The translations under genes were made by a program, and so were the position numbers. Shown in pieces: positions 53,718 through 64,000 of a stretch of DNA of 64,000 nt. Each line of letters starts with the position of its first letter. Positions within the stretch are counted from its first letter, which is position 1. The DNA is from Lepidodermella squamata. Lineage: Eukaryota; Gastrotricha. The notes beneath the pieces were generated by a model. The model did not search any database. It was not told the origin of the DNA and was given only the letters and a program-made list of their open reading frames with translations. The stretch is from positions 4,836,001 to 4,900,000 of the forward strand of contig JBLDXI010000009.1 of the NCBI GenBank assembly GCA_047495785.1, given 5' to 3'.

Positions 53718-56005
53718 TTGTGGGTGGTCAAGACGTTGGTAATCACGGTTGAGCTTTGAGCGAATACCGCGGGTTAAACAGGATGCCGTGAAGCGTTTGA
53801 TCATAAATTGATCGAGAAGATACTAAAATTTGATAAAATCGACTAAAATTCTAGTCGCTTGTCGAGCTTTCAGCCCAGAATACTTTTCTAAATTAAGGAC
53901 AAGAGTAAATCATATTGAGATATACAAAAATTTAGAAAATATTGCTGACCTAATAAATGGGTTCAAACGGAAAAGGAAGAATAATTTTTTAGCACTTTTA
54001 AATTAGTCTGGCCAGTTAGATCAGGGACTGGCATTTTTTTCATAAAATTGACAAAAAAATCAAAAAATGCCGGCAGTGAAATCATTTGAGAGATAAAGGC
54101 CTTTTGTTTTAGCGCTAAACTGGACACGAATGTACAGTATGTAGCTATAGCTGCTTTGGTGTGCCCATCGAACTTCATCGTCATTTGTGTTTATCACCCG
54201 GCGCTTGGCAACACCGCTGCGACCATGCACCAGATGATAACACATGCGCTTCGGTCGATTTTTTGGGCGCGCGCCGCTATGCATCAGCTGCATTGTATTT
54301 ACGCGCCCTCGCCAAGTTACCGTTTTCGTTCGATTTTCGCTGCGAGCCGCGAATAAAAACCCAAGTTGCGGCCTCACGTGCACATCGACTCGAATTGTTG
54401 GGGAGCAGTGACATTAATAGATCGTGGCTGCTTTACGTCGTTTTATTTATGAGCCGGGCCATAGCCGTGTGTTTTGCTTTTCGAGCGCCATGCTGGCTCA
54501 CAACAACTTGGTGTGCTGCGTACCTAATAGCGCATCAATACTCGCGTTGGCGCGAAATCGTTTCACCGCGAGCGAAATTAATATTGCATCTGCAACGCAT
54601 CGGCTTTTGTTAGAAAAGCAGGTGGCCTTTTATTGCGAGTCATTTACAAGTCTCGATCGTTTCAATTGGTCGATAATCCCGGCTAATAATACATAGATAT
54701 CGTTCAATCCGTGAGAGTACCTCAGCATTCAGCATTGAATTGAACTGTCCCCGAAAGAGACAGGAAATACAGTACGTTTCAAAATTATATGACCAACACT
54801 TCCATGTTTGCGCGCACTAGCACACAAACATACCGGTTTTATTGCTACCCCATAAAAATGGCATGATTGCAGTCTCTTAACTTTGTTTAGTGAAGGGCTC
54901 ATTAGCGTTTTTTTCTCTCTCATTAAGAAACGAATGAAAATAAGCGGCTTTATACGCCATGATTAAATTTGCCTAAATTGAATTTTCGTTTCGAATTGCC
55001 GCATGATGCGAAAATAGTCTCGAAATTTTACAAAATAATCGCATAAATGTTGGAACCAAAAGTGAGCTCCTCAGAATTTTTTGAAGTCGGCGTTGAAGGC
55101 AGGCTAAGGAATCAAATGCTTATCAGGCTTGCGAGATCGCGCTACGAATCGGCAACAAAAGTTAATTACATAGCTGAATTGTACCCGCTATCTCTGAATT
55201 TTACGGAATCATTGTCGGAAACAGCTCTACTCAAAACAAATTTCAAGAAAATTCTCGCGATTTGCCGTAAATGCAATACGGCGTATTTGTGACCTGATTA
55301 GCGTGATAGCAATAAAAACTTTGTGAACATGGTGAATATGCTGCACACAAGAAAAAAATCTCGCCAAACAAGGATGTACTGGTCATATAATTCTGAAACG
55401 CACTGTACATACTGCGAATGAGCAACGCCGACCCGTTTGCCGATTGAATAAGTTTTAGAATTAAGGAATAAGTTTGCATAATGAATATAAGAAGTAAACC
55501 GCAGATGATAAGTGAAACCGCTTGCTGGTTTCGTAACTTGTCATAGTGCTGAATGTTTCGATGCATAAGCGAATCTTCAATCCGCTATCATGGTCCATGA
55601 ACTTACCGAATAACAGTGTCATTCTGGGCAAAAACGCGTTTTGTATTTGCAATATGATGTCGTATATACTTCGTTGATGTCAGTTTAGCAGTGTCTACCA
55701 GCATAATAGGGGCCTGCTGTAGCTTTCACACGCTTTTTAATGAAGTGAAACAAGTCATCTTCGCATTGAACAGCAACAACGAGTAAGTTGCACATTTATA
55801 CGTCAGTTTTGAACTGGGCTTGGAAGGTTGAAACGAACACGTTTATTAAAGAAGGAACAGTTTACAGTTTGAAAAATTGGAACCGGTAGAAGAATGAATC
55901 GTCGGAAATGTATATTTAGGCGATTCCACGCGGTTTGGAGGAAGTTATTGTATGCTATCAATCCCTTGTGTCAACAAATTGATAAGGCAGCTCTGCATTC
56001 ACAAT
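53718..56005. other. Upstream of G4 and intergenic
   Basis: No supported gene. A GC-rich 54161-54613 frame lacks motifs and resembles promoter-side DNA (GGCGCTTGGCAAC near 54199). A minus-strand stretch at 55243-55566 encodes a hydrophobic, membrane-like segment (SLIICGLLLIFIMQTYSLIL), but I found no consistent exon structure. Confidence 0.4.
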
Positions 56006-56260
56006 TCACACGTACAGGTTTCCGAATGGTCCAATTTTATCGGCGAATGACCCAACATTTTCGTTATTCGGCCGCATAAGTACTGATCCAAGTTCTCCAG
56101 CGCCGTCAAATTTCGACGTTGCAGCATGACTTTGATGCTTTCTCAGAATATCGCCTATTCTGAGACGAATTCGAAGTGGAAGTTTCTGGCCTGATGATGA
56201 GGCAGCCATAGTCGAAAGCAGCAGTAGTAATGCTGATAGTAAGGCTTGGAATTTGTTCAT
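56006..56260 (-). CDS. Small secreted basic-peptide precursor, copy A
   Basis: 84 residues: signal peptide (MNKFQALLSALLLLLSTMAA), SSSGQ, then the very basic KLPLRIRLRIGDILR, then a Gly- and acid-containing C-terminal part (KFDGAGELGSVLMRP, GPFGNLYV). There is no cysteine. A paralogue of the same length lies 1.2 kb upstream on the same strand (57474-57728). The conserved centre is the amphipathic basic stretch, which could be a processed peptide; antimicrobial or signalling roles are both only possibilities. Confidence 0.75.
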   Translation of the reverse strand: MNKFQALLSALLLLLSTMAASSSGQKLPLRIRLRIGDILRKHQSHAATSKFDGAGELGSVLMRPNNENVGSFADKIGPFGNLYV

Positions 56261-56536
56261 ATTCCAACGCCTAATTTGCAGGATAATCTATTATTTCACC
56301 GATACAATTACTTAAATGCCAGTATTTATCCTTAGAATAAGGAAAAAAGTAAATTACAATGATCCCGCGCACAAATAAGAGCTATGTTTTCATTCGAAAA
56401 TACATTTATGGAGGCTATTTTTGTGAGCCCTACGCTCAACTTCATTTGCGCTTAATTCCGTCTTCCGCTTTCTTTCCTCCAAGTGTAATCAATAGCAATC
56501 AATATTGTCGTAGTTTAAACCGGGTGTCGGACGACA

Positions 56537-56561
56537 GTGGGCGGTTTAATTGCTTGCCTGC
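56537..56561 (-). promoter_or_regulatory. Conserved element upstream of peptide copy A
   Basis: 25 bp (beginning GTGGGCGGTTTAATTGC on the + strand) identical to 57927-57951, each lying 200-280 bp before a copy of the peptide gene. Confidence 0.55.
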
Positions 56562-57150
56562 GTAACTCCTAGAAAGTTAGAACAAACATGGCTAAGACAT
56601 CATTGCCAAAGTGCAGCTAAATTTTAGCATCAGCTATAATCGATTATTCATGTTTTCCAGAGGTGAAACGCGGTTAAATTTAGTTTTATCCAGAGAACAA
56701 ACTGAATACTGCTGAGTAAACATAGCGAGCTGAACAAGAGAATCATTGGTGGAATTCAAGGGTGACATACCCTACATTTAAATATGTACCATCTTCTCGC
56801 GTTGGTACGAGACAGTGCGAGACAAGTGCAAGATGAGTGCAGCCTGACCCGCCAGAACTAAGGACCGATCCCGCAGCCCACCAGCACCACCGAAAACCCT
56901 CTCTCGTACTGACATTTCAATGCGGGATAATTGAAAATGATGCGGAAGCTGAGTATGGATATAGTGCGGGACATTGGGATCTAATCCGGGAAACACTCGC
57001 GATTCCGCGAAAGCTCATCTCGCATTTTATCAGGTGAGGAACAACCCCATGCGTGAACATGGTGCAAGGGCTGGGCCTGAATTCTGGGAATTCCAAAGTG
57101 CATTAATTAGAGTATTTCACAGCCAAGAATTCAGACCGGAGTTAGAAGAC

Positions 57151-57169
57151 CTAACCCTAACCCTAACCC
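57151..57169 (+). repeat. Short telomere-like repeat
   Basis: CTAACCCTAACCCTAACCC, three units of the TTAGGG type on the minus strand, inside the window. It may be a repair scar, a chance run, or a trace of a telomeric repeat of that kind in this genome. Confidence 0.5.
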
Positions 57170-57473
57170 GGAATTCAGCGGTAGGTGTCAAAGTATGGGT
57201 AGTTAAAAACTCTGAAATTTATTCATGAAGTATTCCGAATACTTATATATAGCAAGCGTAATAAAAATACAATAAAAGAACGCCTCAATGTCAATATAGG
57301 CTATAAATGTCGAGAAGTGATTTTCAGTTAATAAATTTAAAAGATTCAAAGTAGGAATGGCAGAACATAAGTCGGAAAAAATCGCATTGATGCAATTTTC
57401 AAGGAAAGCCTGCATATTTTCCAGCCCTTGTATCAGTTTTAATAATAAAAACAGCTCTGAATTCTCAAGTCAA

Positions 57474-57728
57474 TTAGAGGCTTCCGGACGGTCCGAATTC
57501 GTCGAATGTCCCAATGTTCTCGTCATTCGATCGCATGATCACTGCTCCAACATCTCCAGCGCCATCGAATTTCGACTCCCGATTTGCGGCAGCACCTTGA
57601 TTCTTATTCCTCAGAATATCACCAATTCGAAGCCGAATTCGAACTGGAAGTTTATTGCCAGAGGATGAGGCAGCCAGAGTTGAAAGCAGTAGCATTACAG
57701 CTAATAACACAGCTTGAAATTTGTTCAT
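57474..57728 (-). CDS. Small secreted basic-peptide precursor, copy B
   Basis: 84 residues: signal peptide (MNKFQAVLLAVMLLLSTLAA), SSSGN, KLPVRIRLRIGDILR, then NQGAAANRESKFDGAGDVGA and a Gly/Asp end (DEFGPSGSL). It matches copy A at the signal peptide, the basic core and the KFDGAG segment; the remainder has drifted more. The gene pair plus its upstream DNA was duplicated together (shared element 56537-56561 and 57927-57951). Confidence 0.75.
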   Translation of the reverse strand: MNKFQAVLLAVMLLLSTLAASSSGNKLPVRIRLRIGDILRNKNQGAAANRESKFDGAGDVGAVIMRSNDENIGTFDEFGPSGSL

Positions 57729-57926
57729 GCTTCAGCCTTTCGAGAGAATCTATGATTTTACCGGCAAAATTACTTTAATGCTAGTATTTATTCGCAGAAT
57801 ATGCAACTAAACCTAAATTACAATTATCCACACATGTTCCGCGTCGGAAATAAAATTGCACTAATTCCCGTCTCAGCTTTTTGTCCAAGTTCAATCAATA
57901 GAAATGTTATGCCGTAATTTGACCGC

Positions 57927-57951
57927 GTGGGCGGTTTAATTGCTTGCCTGC
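57927..57951 (-). promoter_or_regulatory. Conserved element upstream of peptide copy B
   Basis: Identical 25-bp partner of 56537-56561. Identity here, while nearby DNA has diverged, hints at a shared control site. Confidence 0.55.
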
Positions 57952-58011
57952 CTCGAAGTCCCAGAGTGTCAGAGCGAACAGGTTCAAAGCTTCCAAGATT
58001 GGGACCGAATT

Positions 58012-58207
58012 ATATCGTTAGCGTCGTTGAATAACTCAGATTTAGGCTTGTTTACATCATGATTTTCAAGGTGATAGGTGACAAGTAAAAAGTCTTTTGT
58101 TTTTGTCTCTCAATTCACCTTAAAAGCCTCTTTTTACTTGTCACCCGTGACCTTGAAAAGGATGGAAACAAGCCTAAATCCGTGTGTTTCAACGACGCTA
58201 ACGATAT
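58012..58207. mobile_element. Foldback (MITE-like) element
   Basis: About 80-bp inverted arms (58012-58092 and 58130-58207) with few mismatches flank a 37-bp loop. Outer ends read ATATCGTTAGCG and its complement. The inner arm is GGTGACAAGTAAAAAG. The matching upstream DNA of peptide copy A (near 56630) lacks the hairpin but keeps the flanking CAGCTATAATCGATT, so this looks inserted in copy B only. No coding capacity. It could also give a hairpin transcript. Confidence 0.7.
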
Positions 58208-58722
58208 CAGCAGCTATAATCGATTTTGGAGAGGGTTGTCACGTGCTCTCTGCCCTTTTCATCATTAACTGCTAGCTCAGCGCTCGTTCGAGCAATAGCG
58301 CGTGTCGCCATAATCTGTTACCGATCTTCGCGATATAACAGTAAATTGTAGCTCACCGACATGTTTATCCGTGTTTTAGATAGATATAGATTTTAGATAC
58401 CCTCAGTTTCACATTTCTAACGTTGGGAAACTTACCAAGCAGAGTTCAATCTGCTTCTGGACGATTCGAGGTTTTTCTCTTTTCATTAGCAACAGATTAT
58501 ACTGTTTAGAGTTTAGAGCGAGGAGAACAAAGTACCCACATCTAAAGTGCAATAAATCAGATTCATTGATTGAATAGAAATTATGTTGCTCAGAGCGATA
58601 TGCAAATATCGACCAGCAAATTCTGACGCAAGCCAATCGAGGTCGGAATTTATTTTAGAGTGCTATCACGGACTCTAATATGAACTCTAACATTAGAACG
58701 GATTCTAACATGAAGTGGGATA

Positions 58723-59264
58723 TCAAACAGGAGGGACTGGAATATCGCAGCTGATAGTTGTAATCTCTCTCACAAACATCGGGTGCACCTTGAAACGACC
58801 AGATTTCGGGTGCTTTAAAAAATTGCTAAAAAGTATCTGGGGTAACGTAACATAGCCAGGCCGTTGTGGAGCCAATTGAGCTACATCTTCACCAATATCG
58901 GAATGCCAGTTGATTGATATCAAATGTTCGTTTCTTTGCTGTAGTTTAGCCAGCAAATCAGTTTGTCTTTGTAACTGCTTCGTTTGTTCTTGTCGTTGCT
59001 TCCTAAGGCAAAATCGAACGTAAAAACTCTGGGCTTAGTTTCAGGAGAAAATTCTCACCTAATATGCAAACCTAAAACTAAACCTGAAATTGCACCCATA
59101 ACAGCCAGTATTGTGAATGTGATAACTACTATAGTCCAGTCCTCCAGGTCGAGTTTGTAGTGCTCAACGTATAAACTGCTGGTCGCGTCCATCGGAGCAA
59201 CAGTTGTTGTATGGCTGGGAACAGTTCCGGACATTTCGAAAAAATGTAACGAAGCTCTAGCCAT
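58723..59264 (-). CDS. Small single-pass membrane protein, type P1
   Basis: Exons 59264-59059 and 59002-58723 (intron 56 bp) give 161 residues from the ATG at 59264; another start at 59234 is possible. A short outside part with TTTVAPMDATSS leads to the helix WTIVVITFTILAVMGAISG. A basic, Gln-rich stretch (RKQRQEQTKQLQRQ) follows, then a tail of about 65 residues. The intron falls at the first Arg after the helix, phase 2, the same place as in the neighbour 59550-60374 and the lectin genes G1 and G4. There is no signal peptide; function unknown. Confidence 0.65.
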
Positions 59265-59549
59265 CGTGATTAATAAGTGGTTCGCGTACTCTGTCGCGAT
59301 TTGTATATTGTAACTACGAGCTGTGTAATGAGAAGTATTGATCACTCAAAACAATCCATGTTTTTACAAAGGCGCGATAATGTCTGGTCACAAGGCTGTT
59401 TTTTTAGACGTGGTAACTCGGATACGATGACGTTCAAACGACGTAAACATGTTTTTTATTCATCAGCTGATCACCGTTACTTATAACCTGAATTTTTCCA
59501 ACAGAACGGGCAAGAAAACATGATCAGGTTTGGAAGCCATTGCTAGGAA

Positions 59550-60374
59550 CTAAGACGTGCGTTCCGTTTCCGGCCTGTTATGACTTGATGGGGTCGGCAA
59601 GTGCTCGGGTGTTATCGCTATGCTTGGCGCGCCTTTTTCACTGCCGTATAGGCTTGATCTTCTGACGTTGTCTTGGCTTGAACGGCTGACAGCTGACAAC
59701 TCCCTTCTAGCAGCCATGTCTGGTGTCAGGAAAGGGTCGCCACTACCCCGCCTCGATACTACATCACTCGGTGCGCCGAGATTTAGCGTCTCGGGGTGAA
59801 CTTGAGGGTGACCAAAAGCGGGCGCAGATGGGTATGGCAACGGTGGTGCCGACGGGTATGGCGGCGGCGGGTCCGGATAGGCTGGATAGCCGGGTAACTG
59901 CGGGTCGCAAACACTCCGCCGCTGGCCTATTTGCCGCTGCTCATCGATGCGCTTCATTTCATCCGAATGCTGCTTCAACTCTTGCTCCCTCTGCTTCTTT
60001 CTAAATTAGCAATCAACTTGGGCTTCACATATTTGCCATAGCATTTTAACAAACCTCTTCAGGTAATAGATGAGAGCGTATCCACCGCCGCCAATCGCGA
60101 GAACGAGGGCCATAATGATCAACAGAATTGCCCACCAGGCTAGGCTTGAGTCTGAATCGTCTGAATCGCTAGAGTTCCTCGAGCCAGATCCCCTGTTCAT
60201 CGCCACAACTAAAGATGAATAAAATCATCAAAAACTGATCAATTTTAGGCCAAATCGGATCGAATTTCGATCAGACATTTTTTGCTCAAATTTTGATCAA
60301 AACTAGAACGCTTTGAAACACAGAGAGATAAAGCTTAAATCAAACTTACGAACTCCAGCGCCGCCAGCTCCCAT
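59550..60374 (-). CDS. Small single-pass membrane protein with proline-rich WW-ligand tail, type P2
   Basis: Exons 60374-60350, 60208-60055 and 60000-59550 (introns 141 and 54 bp) give 209 residues. The N-terminus is MGAGGAGVLVAMNRGSGS, then an acidic DSDDSDSS. The helix LAWWAILLIIMALVLAIGGG starts with WWAILL like G1 and G3. A basic KKQREQELKQHSDEMKR follows, similar to P1. The tail is Pro-rich (YPAYPDPPPPYPSAPP, a PPPY motif that WW domains bind), with Ser/Arg stretches. Intron position after the helix matches P1. No signal peptide is seen, so orientation and role are open; an adaptor at a membrane is plausible. Confidence 0.72.
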
Positions 60375-63300
60375 TTCTTCAGTTTATTTTTTCTAATCAA
60401 ATTCAAAATTCACTTAATTAAAAATTGAGTTCAATACAAAAACATCCTCAACGGTGTCAACAGGCTGATAATTTATGGTAAAACCTTCGCTGTTTGAAAT
60501 AAAAGTATGATGCACTTTGCAATGACAATAGCTTAATGGAAAACGCCCTGCTGAATAATTGATTGAACAAGAGAAACAAGAGGTTGCGTAGGCCTTATCA
60601 ATCGATTCTAGCCTCGCAGCCTAGGCTGTTAAAGGTTTTTTATTGTTGCAGTACAAGCGCTTGGTAACTAATTGGACAAGTTTGAGTTGACAATAAAAGT
60701 TTGATGACGGTGAGTTTTAAATAGTTTTACCTCTCGAGGGTTTTATCAATTTGTCTGTGTTTTCAAGGCATCGCAATGAAACTGAAAAAGAGTTATTAAT
60801 TGAATACGACACACCAGAAAGTGAGAAGACGCAGAAATGTGACGATCTGAAAGCGTCTTGTGTGCTAAGTGTTTATTCATTGAATCACGGATTGTAAATA
60901 AGTAGGGCGAGCAGAACGTGTTTCTGCGGCTGGGAGCAAATATTTTTTCAAATAGTCACCGACCTGTGGTGGCTATTTTTGCGACAATTTTTCAGCAGCT
61001 GAGGGCAGTGCCCTTGTGGCTACACAAAAGTCAATGATGTTATTGATCAATTGTCGCAGCATCGGAAAAATTGATAGACTTAGCTTACCTAATGTCGGTG
61101 TTGTTTTTCATTTGAGGACACGCCCAGTCCTTTTTATACTCATACCGCAATGCAATTTTGTTTATTGTTCCTGCCGTTGTTTGTCATTGTTGGTATGACG
61201 TAGCACTATTTTCGCTGAGCGCCATTGCTAAAGTGAAATGACTCATCCTGTTGCGGTATTTGTGATAACTCGCCGCATTTCGTGCCTTTAGACGTTTCCT
61301 GGGTCTGCCAGGCGTGACCTTAAGACATGCACTTTTCGGGACACGCGATTCTCCTTAACGTGACGAAAATATGCGAAATTTCGCCCGCGGCAAAACCTCT
61401 CACAACTCCCTGTTTTTCTGATAAGCCGACAGCTTCCCGTTATCCATTCATTTACTAAACAGTTTGGATTATTACGCGGCTCAAGCGAAAGAGTAGGACC
61501 AAGATTTCAGCAGCTGCTTACTTCAGCAATTTCACTTGGTCATCATAAACATCGCTTGAGAATAGTTTTACAATTATTCCTGATTCCGTATCGTGAATGG
61601 CGCAACGTTTAGCAGCGAAGAATGTTTTACTCCAGCCAAGTTTCAGCGAAATTTACTATCTTGTATCCCTTGTACTCCCTCGCTGTGTTTACGTGCCTGT
61701 CTGCTTTCGATAAATCATCCATCACCCCGCCCACTTGTGTCCACAGCGCACTGCCGTCGGCAAGCGCATATAATCTCGCGACCCCGCGTCATTGATATCT
61801 TTACTTATTTTGTCTCCCCTGTTTATGTGATATCAATGAACAATAAATATTTGAATTTAGATTTAGTATATGATTCTTAAGCTATGATTCTTTACCAGAT
61901 TAAAACAATTAATGTTTTTTGTTTACATGGATATTTTGTGTAGCTTCGCATGCTGCATAGCCAAATTTCTCCCCATATAACTTAAAACATGCTACAATCA
62001 GTTGCTGTGATTGGAGACCATACTTTTTTATGTGCAATTTGCGATTTTTTTCTAAAGTTACATTAATTTAAACTATAAAATACCATTTAGCCCTCTATTA
62101 TAAACTGAACTCATTTCTTAGCTTCGTATAAATCGCTTCGTATATTATCTAAATTTGTGTATTCATTGTTTCCCGTTTATTTCGCGATTTCATAAGCCAA
62201 ATAAAAGACAGTCCTCTGATACACCGTAAGTTTAGGTGAATATCCCATTTCCCTAAAATCTGAAATCGAGACCGTTCGCTTGAGAAGGGAATAACATGTT
62301 GTTATGGTTTGGCTAACGTCCTGAGGTACCCTTAACTTACCTCCTTCTTCGATTGTGACTTTTTTCCTATCAACTTTTTTGTCTCAACTTATAATCCTGG
62401 GTTCAAATAATTTGCGGCGGCAGTTACAAGGTTCGAATCCTTGGAAATCCTTGATAATCGGAACCGAATTTCGCTCTGCCTTCTTGACTGGACACTGGAC
62501 CACAACTAATATACATCTACCGCAAACTGTTTTACTGATCTGTTGTAGTGCCGGACATTTTCCTTATCATCTTCATCTTTCCGAATATTCAAGAATAGTT
62601 AACTCCGCGATCCATTTATTTTCAACTAACTAAACAGGTCCGTTATCACCCTAGAAGAGGAGAGGGGTTCCTAAAATAAATAATCGTGAAGCACTATTTT
62701 ACGAAGCTCTCAAGGAACAGTAAGTGCGATTTTCTTCTGTTCATTTTTTAAGTGACGCGCTAAAGCTACCTATGGCGTGCCGTGAATGCCGCCATATACC
62801 CGAAAGGCGCGCGCGTGTCACCAATTCGATCAACCGATATTCGCGGCACGTGAGAATCAAAAATGGCCGCGTAATTAGCTTCATTCTCGCCCGCATTTAG
62901 CGAGTGAGTGATCGCACGCACGCGCGCGTCTAATTTCGCAAGTAATCGAGTGCAAAACGCCTGCTAATAACTGACAATCATCACATAAACAATTGCGCAT
63001 TCGCCCGAAGGGGCTGCCGGCGTAAACAACGAAACTGTACACATACCTTTCTTTGGCCATGATTATCGGCCCGGTGCACCGATAAAATGTGACGTTTTTA
63101 CACAAGGGCGCGGCCCTGACCGATTTACTCTTCGTTCTTTTAGGGAGGTGTCGCGCCGATATATATACATATATATAATAGTAAACAGTTTCTCCAACTG
63201 TTGTGAGCGCGTATAAAATATTCGCGTAAGGTGCGTAATCGAGGCTGTGCGCGCAAAAATATTTCGCGCGCTCTAGCGCGTGATATAAAAATCGCATAAA

Positions 63301-64000
63301 ATATGCCATGAATAAAAAGGTGTGGCCAGATATGTGTATATGTGTATATATGTGCGGTGTTTATTGTACCTTGCCTCATATAGGGGAAATATTCTATTAT
63401 CCTACATTACGACGACTGACCACTGCCCCCTTACTGTGTTGGCAACGTTGTCCTTAACAACGCGGACTATCGAGTCGCAGTAGTAGTAGCAGCAATAATA
63501 ATAATAATAACAGTGCGACTGCCACCGATCGCAGCCAATTTTTCAGTCTTGTGCGCCGCGATAATAATGCAGCGGTAAAATAACAATAACAATAATTCAT
63601 ATTTTATCGTATTTAATTTTTCCTAGCCAGGCCTTGAAACAAGGCCTAAAAACAGGCGGCTCTAGTGTTTCCGTGACCGGCCGCCACCCCCTGCCACTGC
63701 CATTAGTCGCGCGTTTTGCGCGTAAAAACTCGTGTGTGCGCAACGATTTTTCGCGCCCTCGCCTCCTCTCACTCCGTGCCGGCCGAGCGCTACCGAAAAC
63801 AGCCGGAAACGGGTGACGTGTTTTTCTAGCGGCGCTTAAATAGTCGCAATTATTTTGAAACTAACCAACGCATCCGGCCGGCCGACGTCTGACCACTTGT
63901 TATCGATGTAGTTATTAGCTGCTTCATTGTTTTCATCGGGACAAAGCAGCTCGGAATCCGTCCTCGTACGTCTAAATTCAATCCCGAGAAAGAGACGCGA
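60375..64000. other. 3.6 kb noncoding end, CpG-rich in parts
   Basis: No gene supported. About 62740-63340 and 63640-63800 are dense in CGCG next to TATATA tracts, like the region at 22.7-26.3 kb. Near 62425-62445 a T-arm-like sequence occurs, but no tRNA acceptor stem pairs with it. Confidence 0.4.

Larger units (their letters stand above)
56261..57473. other. Upstream of copy A; duplicated element; telomere-like motif
   Basis: It includes the conserved 25-bp element at 56537-56561 and a TTAGGG-type run at 57151-57169. Open frames are short and unsupported. Confidence 0.45.
57729..58722. other. Upstream of copy B; contains foldback element
   Basis: It holds the shared 25-bp element and the hairpin at 58012-58207. 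No gene seen. Confidence 0.5.

Noticed and set aside
54161-54613. 150-residue frame on the + strand
   Set aside because: GC-rich promoter-like DNA, no signal peptide, domain or splice support, odd composition.
55243-55652. Receptor-like membrane fragment on the minus strand
   Set aside because: Hydrophobic segment and a good donor near 55610 exist, but the candidate acceptors do not keep the frame.
62425-62450. tRNA gene
   Set aside because: A T-arm (CAAGG TTCGAAT CCTTG) is present, but no pairing acceptor stem or A-box is found upstream.

Overview
The window is animal (metazoan) DNA from a compact genome. The evidence is spliced genes with many introns of about 50 bp, AATAAA signals just after most stops, and metazoan domain families: Eph-type receptors, a nuclear-receptor DNA-binding domain, C-type lectin and WSC domains, and a MULE transposase. 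I cannot name the phylum. The short introns, one closely packed gene pair and AG acceptors just before some start codons would fit a nematode, an appendicularian tunicate or another miniaturised animal. One short TTAGGG-type repeat is too little to decide. All exon junctions were read by eye from GT/AG sites, reading frame and paralogue comparison.

Region 1 (1.0-21.0 kb, all + strand) is a tandem array of small secreted proteins. Each has a signal peptide, a CxxCFG motif, a third Cys followed by P-x3-R, and a C-terminal Cys. I count 16 members here, one of them frameshifted, and I do not recognise the family. An unrelated Lys-rich secreted protein sits among them. The last four members are two copies of a two-gene block, and an apparently complete MULE transposon (about 14.45-17.23 kb) lies inside the first copy. 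A spliced outlying member lies at 42.4-42.8 kb on the minus strand.

Region 2 (21.0-27.1 kb) is about 6 kb without a supportable gene. It has CpG-rich alternating purine-pyrimidine stretches and is probably regulatory or UTR-intron sequence.

Region 3 (27.2-33.9 kb) holds two tandem Eph-like receptors. Each has an ephrin-binding domain, a Cys-rich region, one FN3 domain and a membrane segment, but the cytoplasmic tail ends without a tyrosine kinase.

Region 4 (34.1-53.7 kb) holds four lectin-type surface or secreted proteins (G1 34.1-36.9, G2 43.4-44.9, G3 46.9-49.5, G4 50.8-53.7 kb). A WSC domain appears to be nested inside the first C-type lectin fold and is followed by a second C-type lectin domain. 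G1, G3 and G4 add a Thr-rich mucin stalk, a membrane-proximal Cys module, a WW(A/G)ILL membrane helix and a short tail. Between them lie a spliced precursor with three 24-residue repeats, a small helical protein and a DNA-binding-domain-only nuclear receptor.

Region 5 (56.0-60.4 kb, minus strand) has two tandem secreted basic-peptide precursors, a foldback element in the upstream region of one copy, and two small single-pass membrane proteins. Their post-membrane intron matches that of two of the lectin genes. The window ends in about 3.6 kb of noncoding, partly CpG-rich DNA.

The content is dominated by secreted and cell-surface proteins made by local duplication. That suggests extracellular recognition, defence or surface chemistry, but no function beyond domain identity can be shown from sequence alone.
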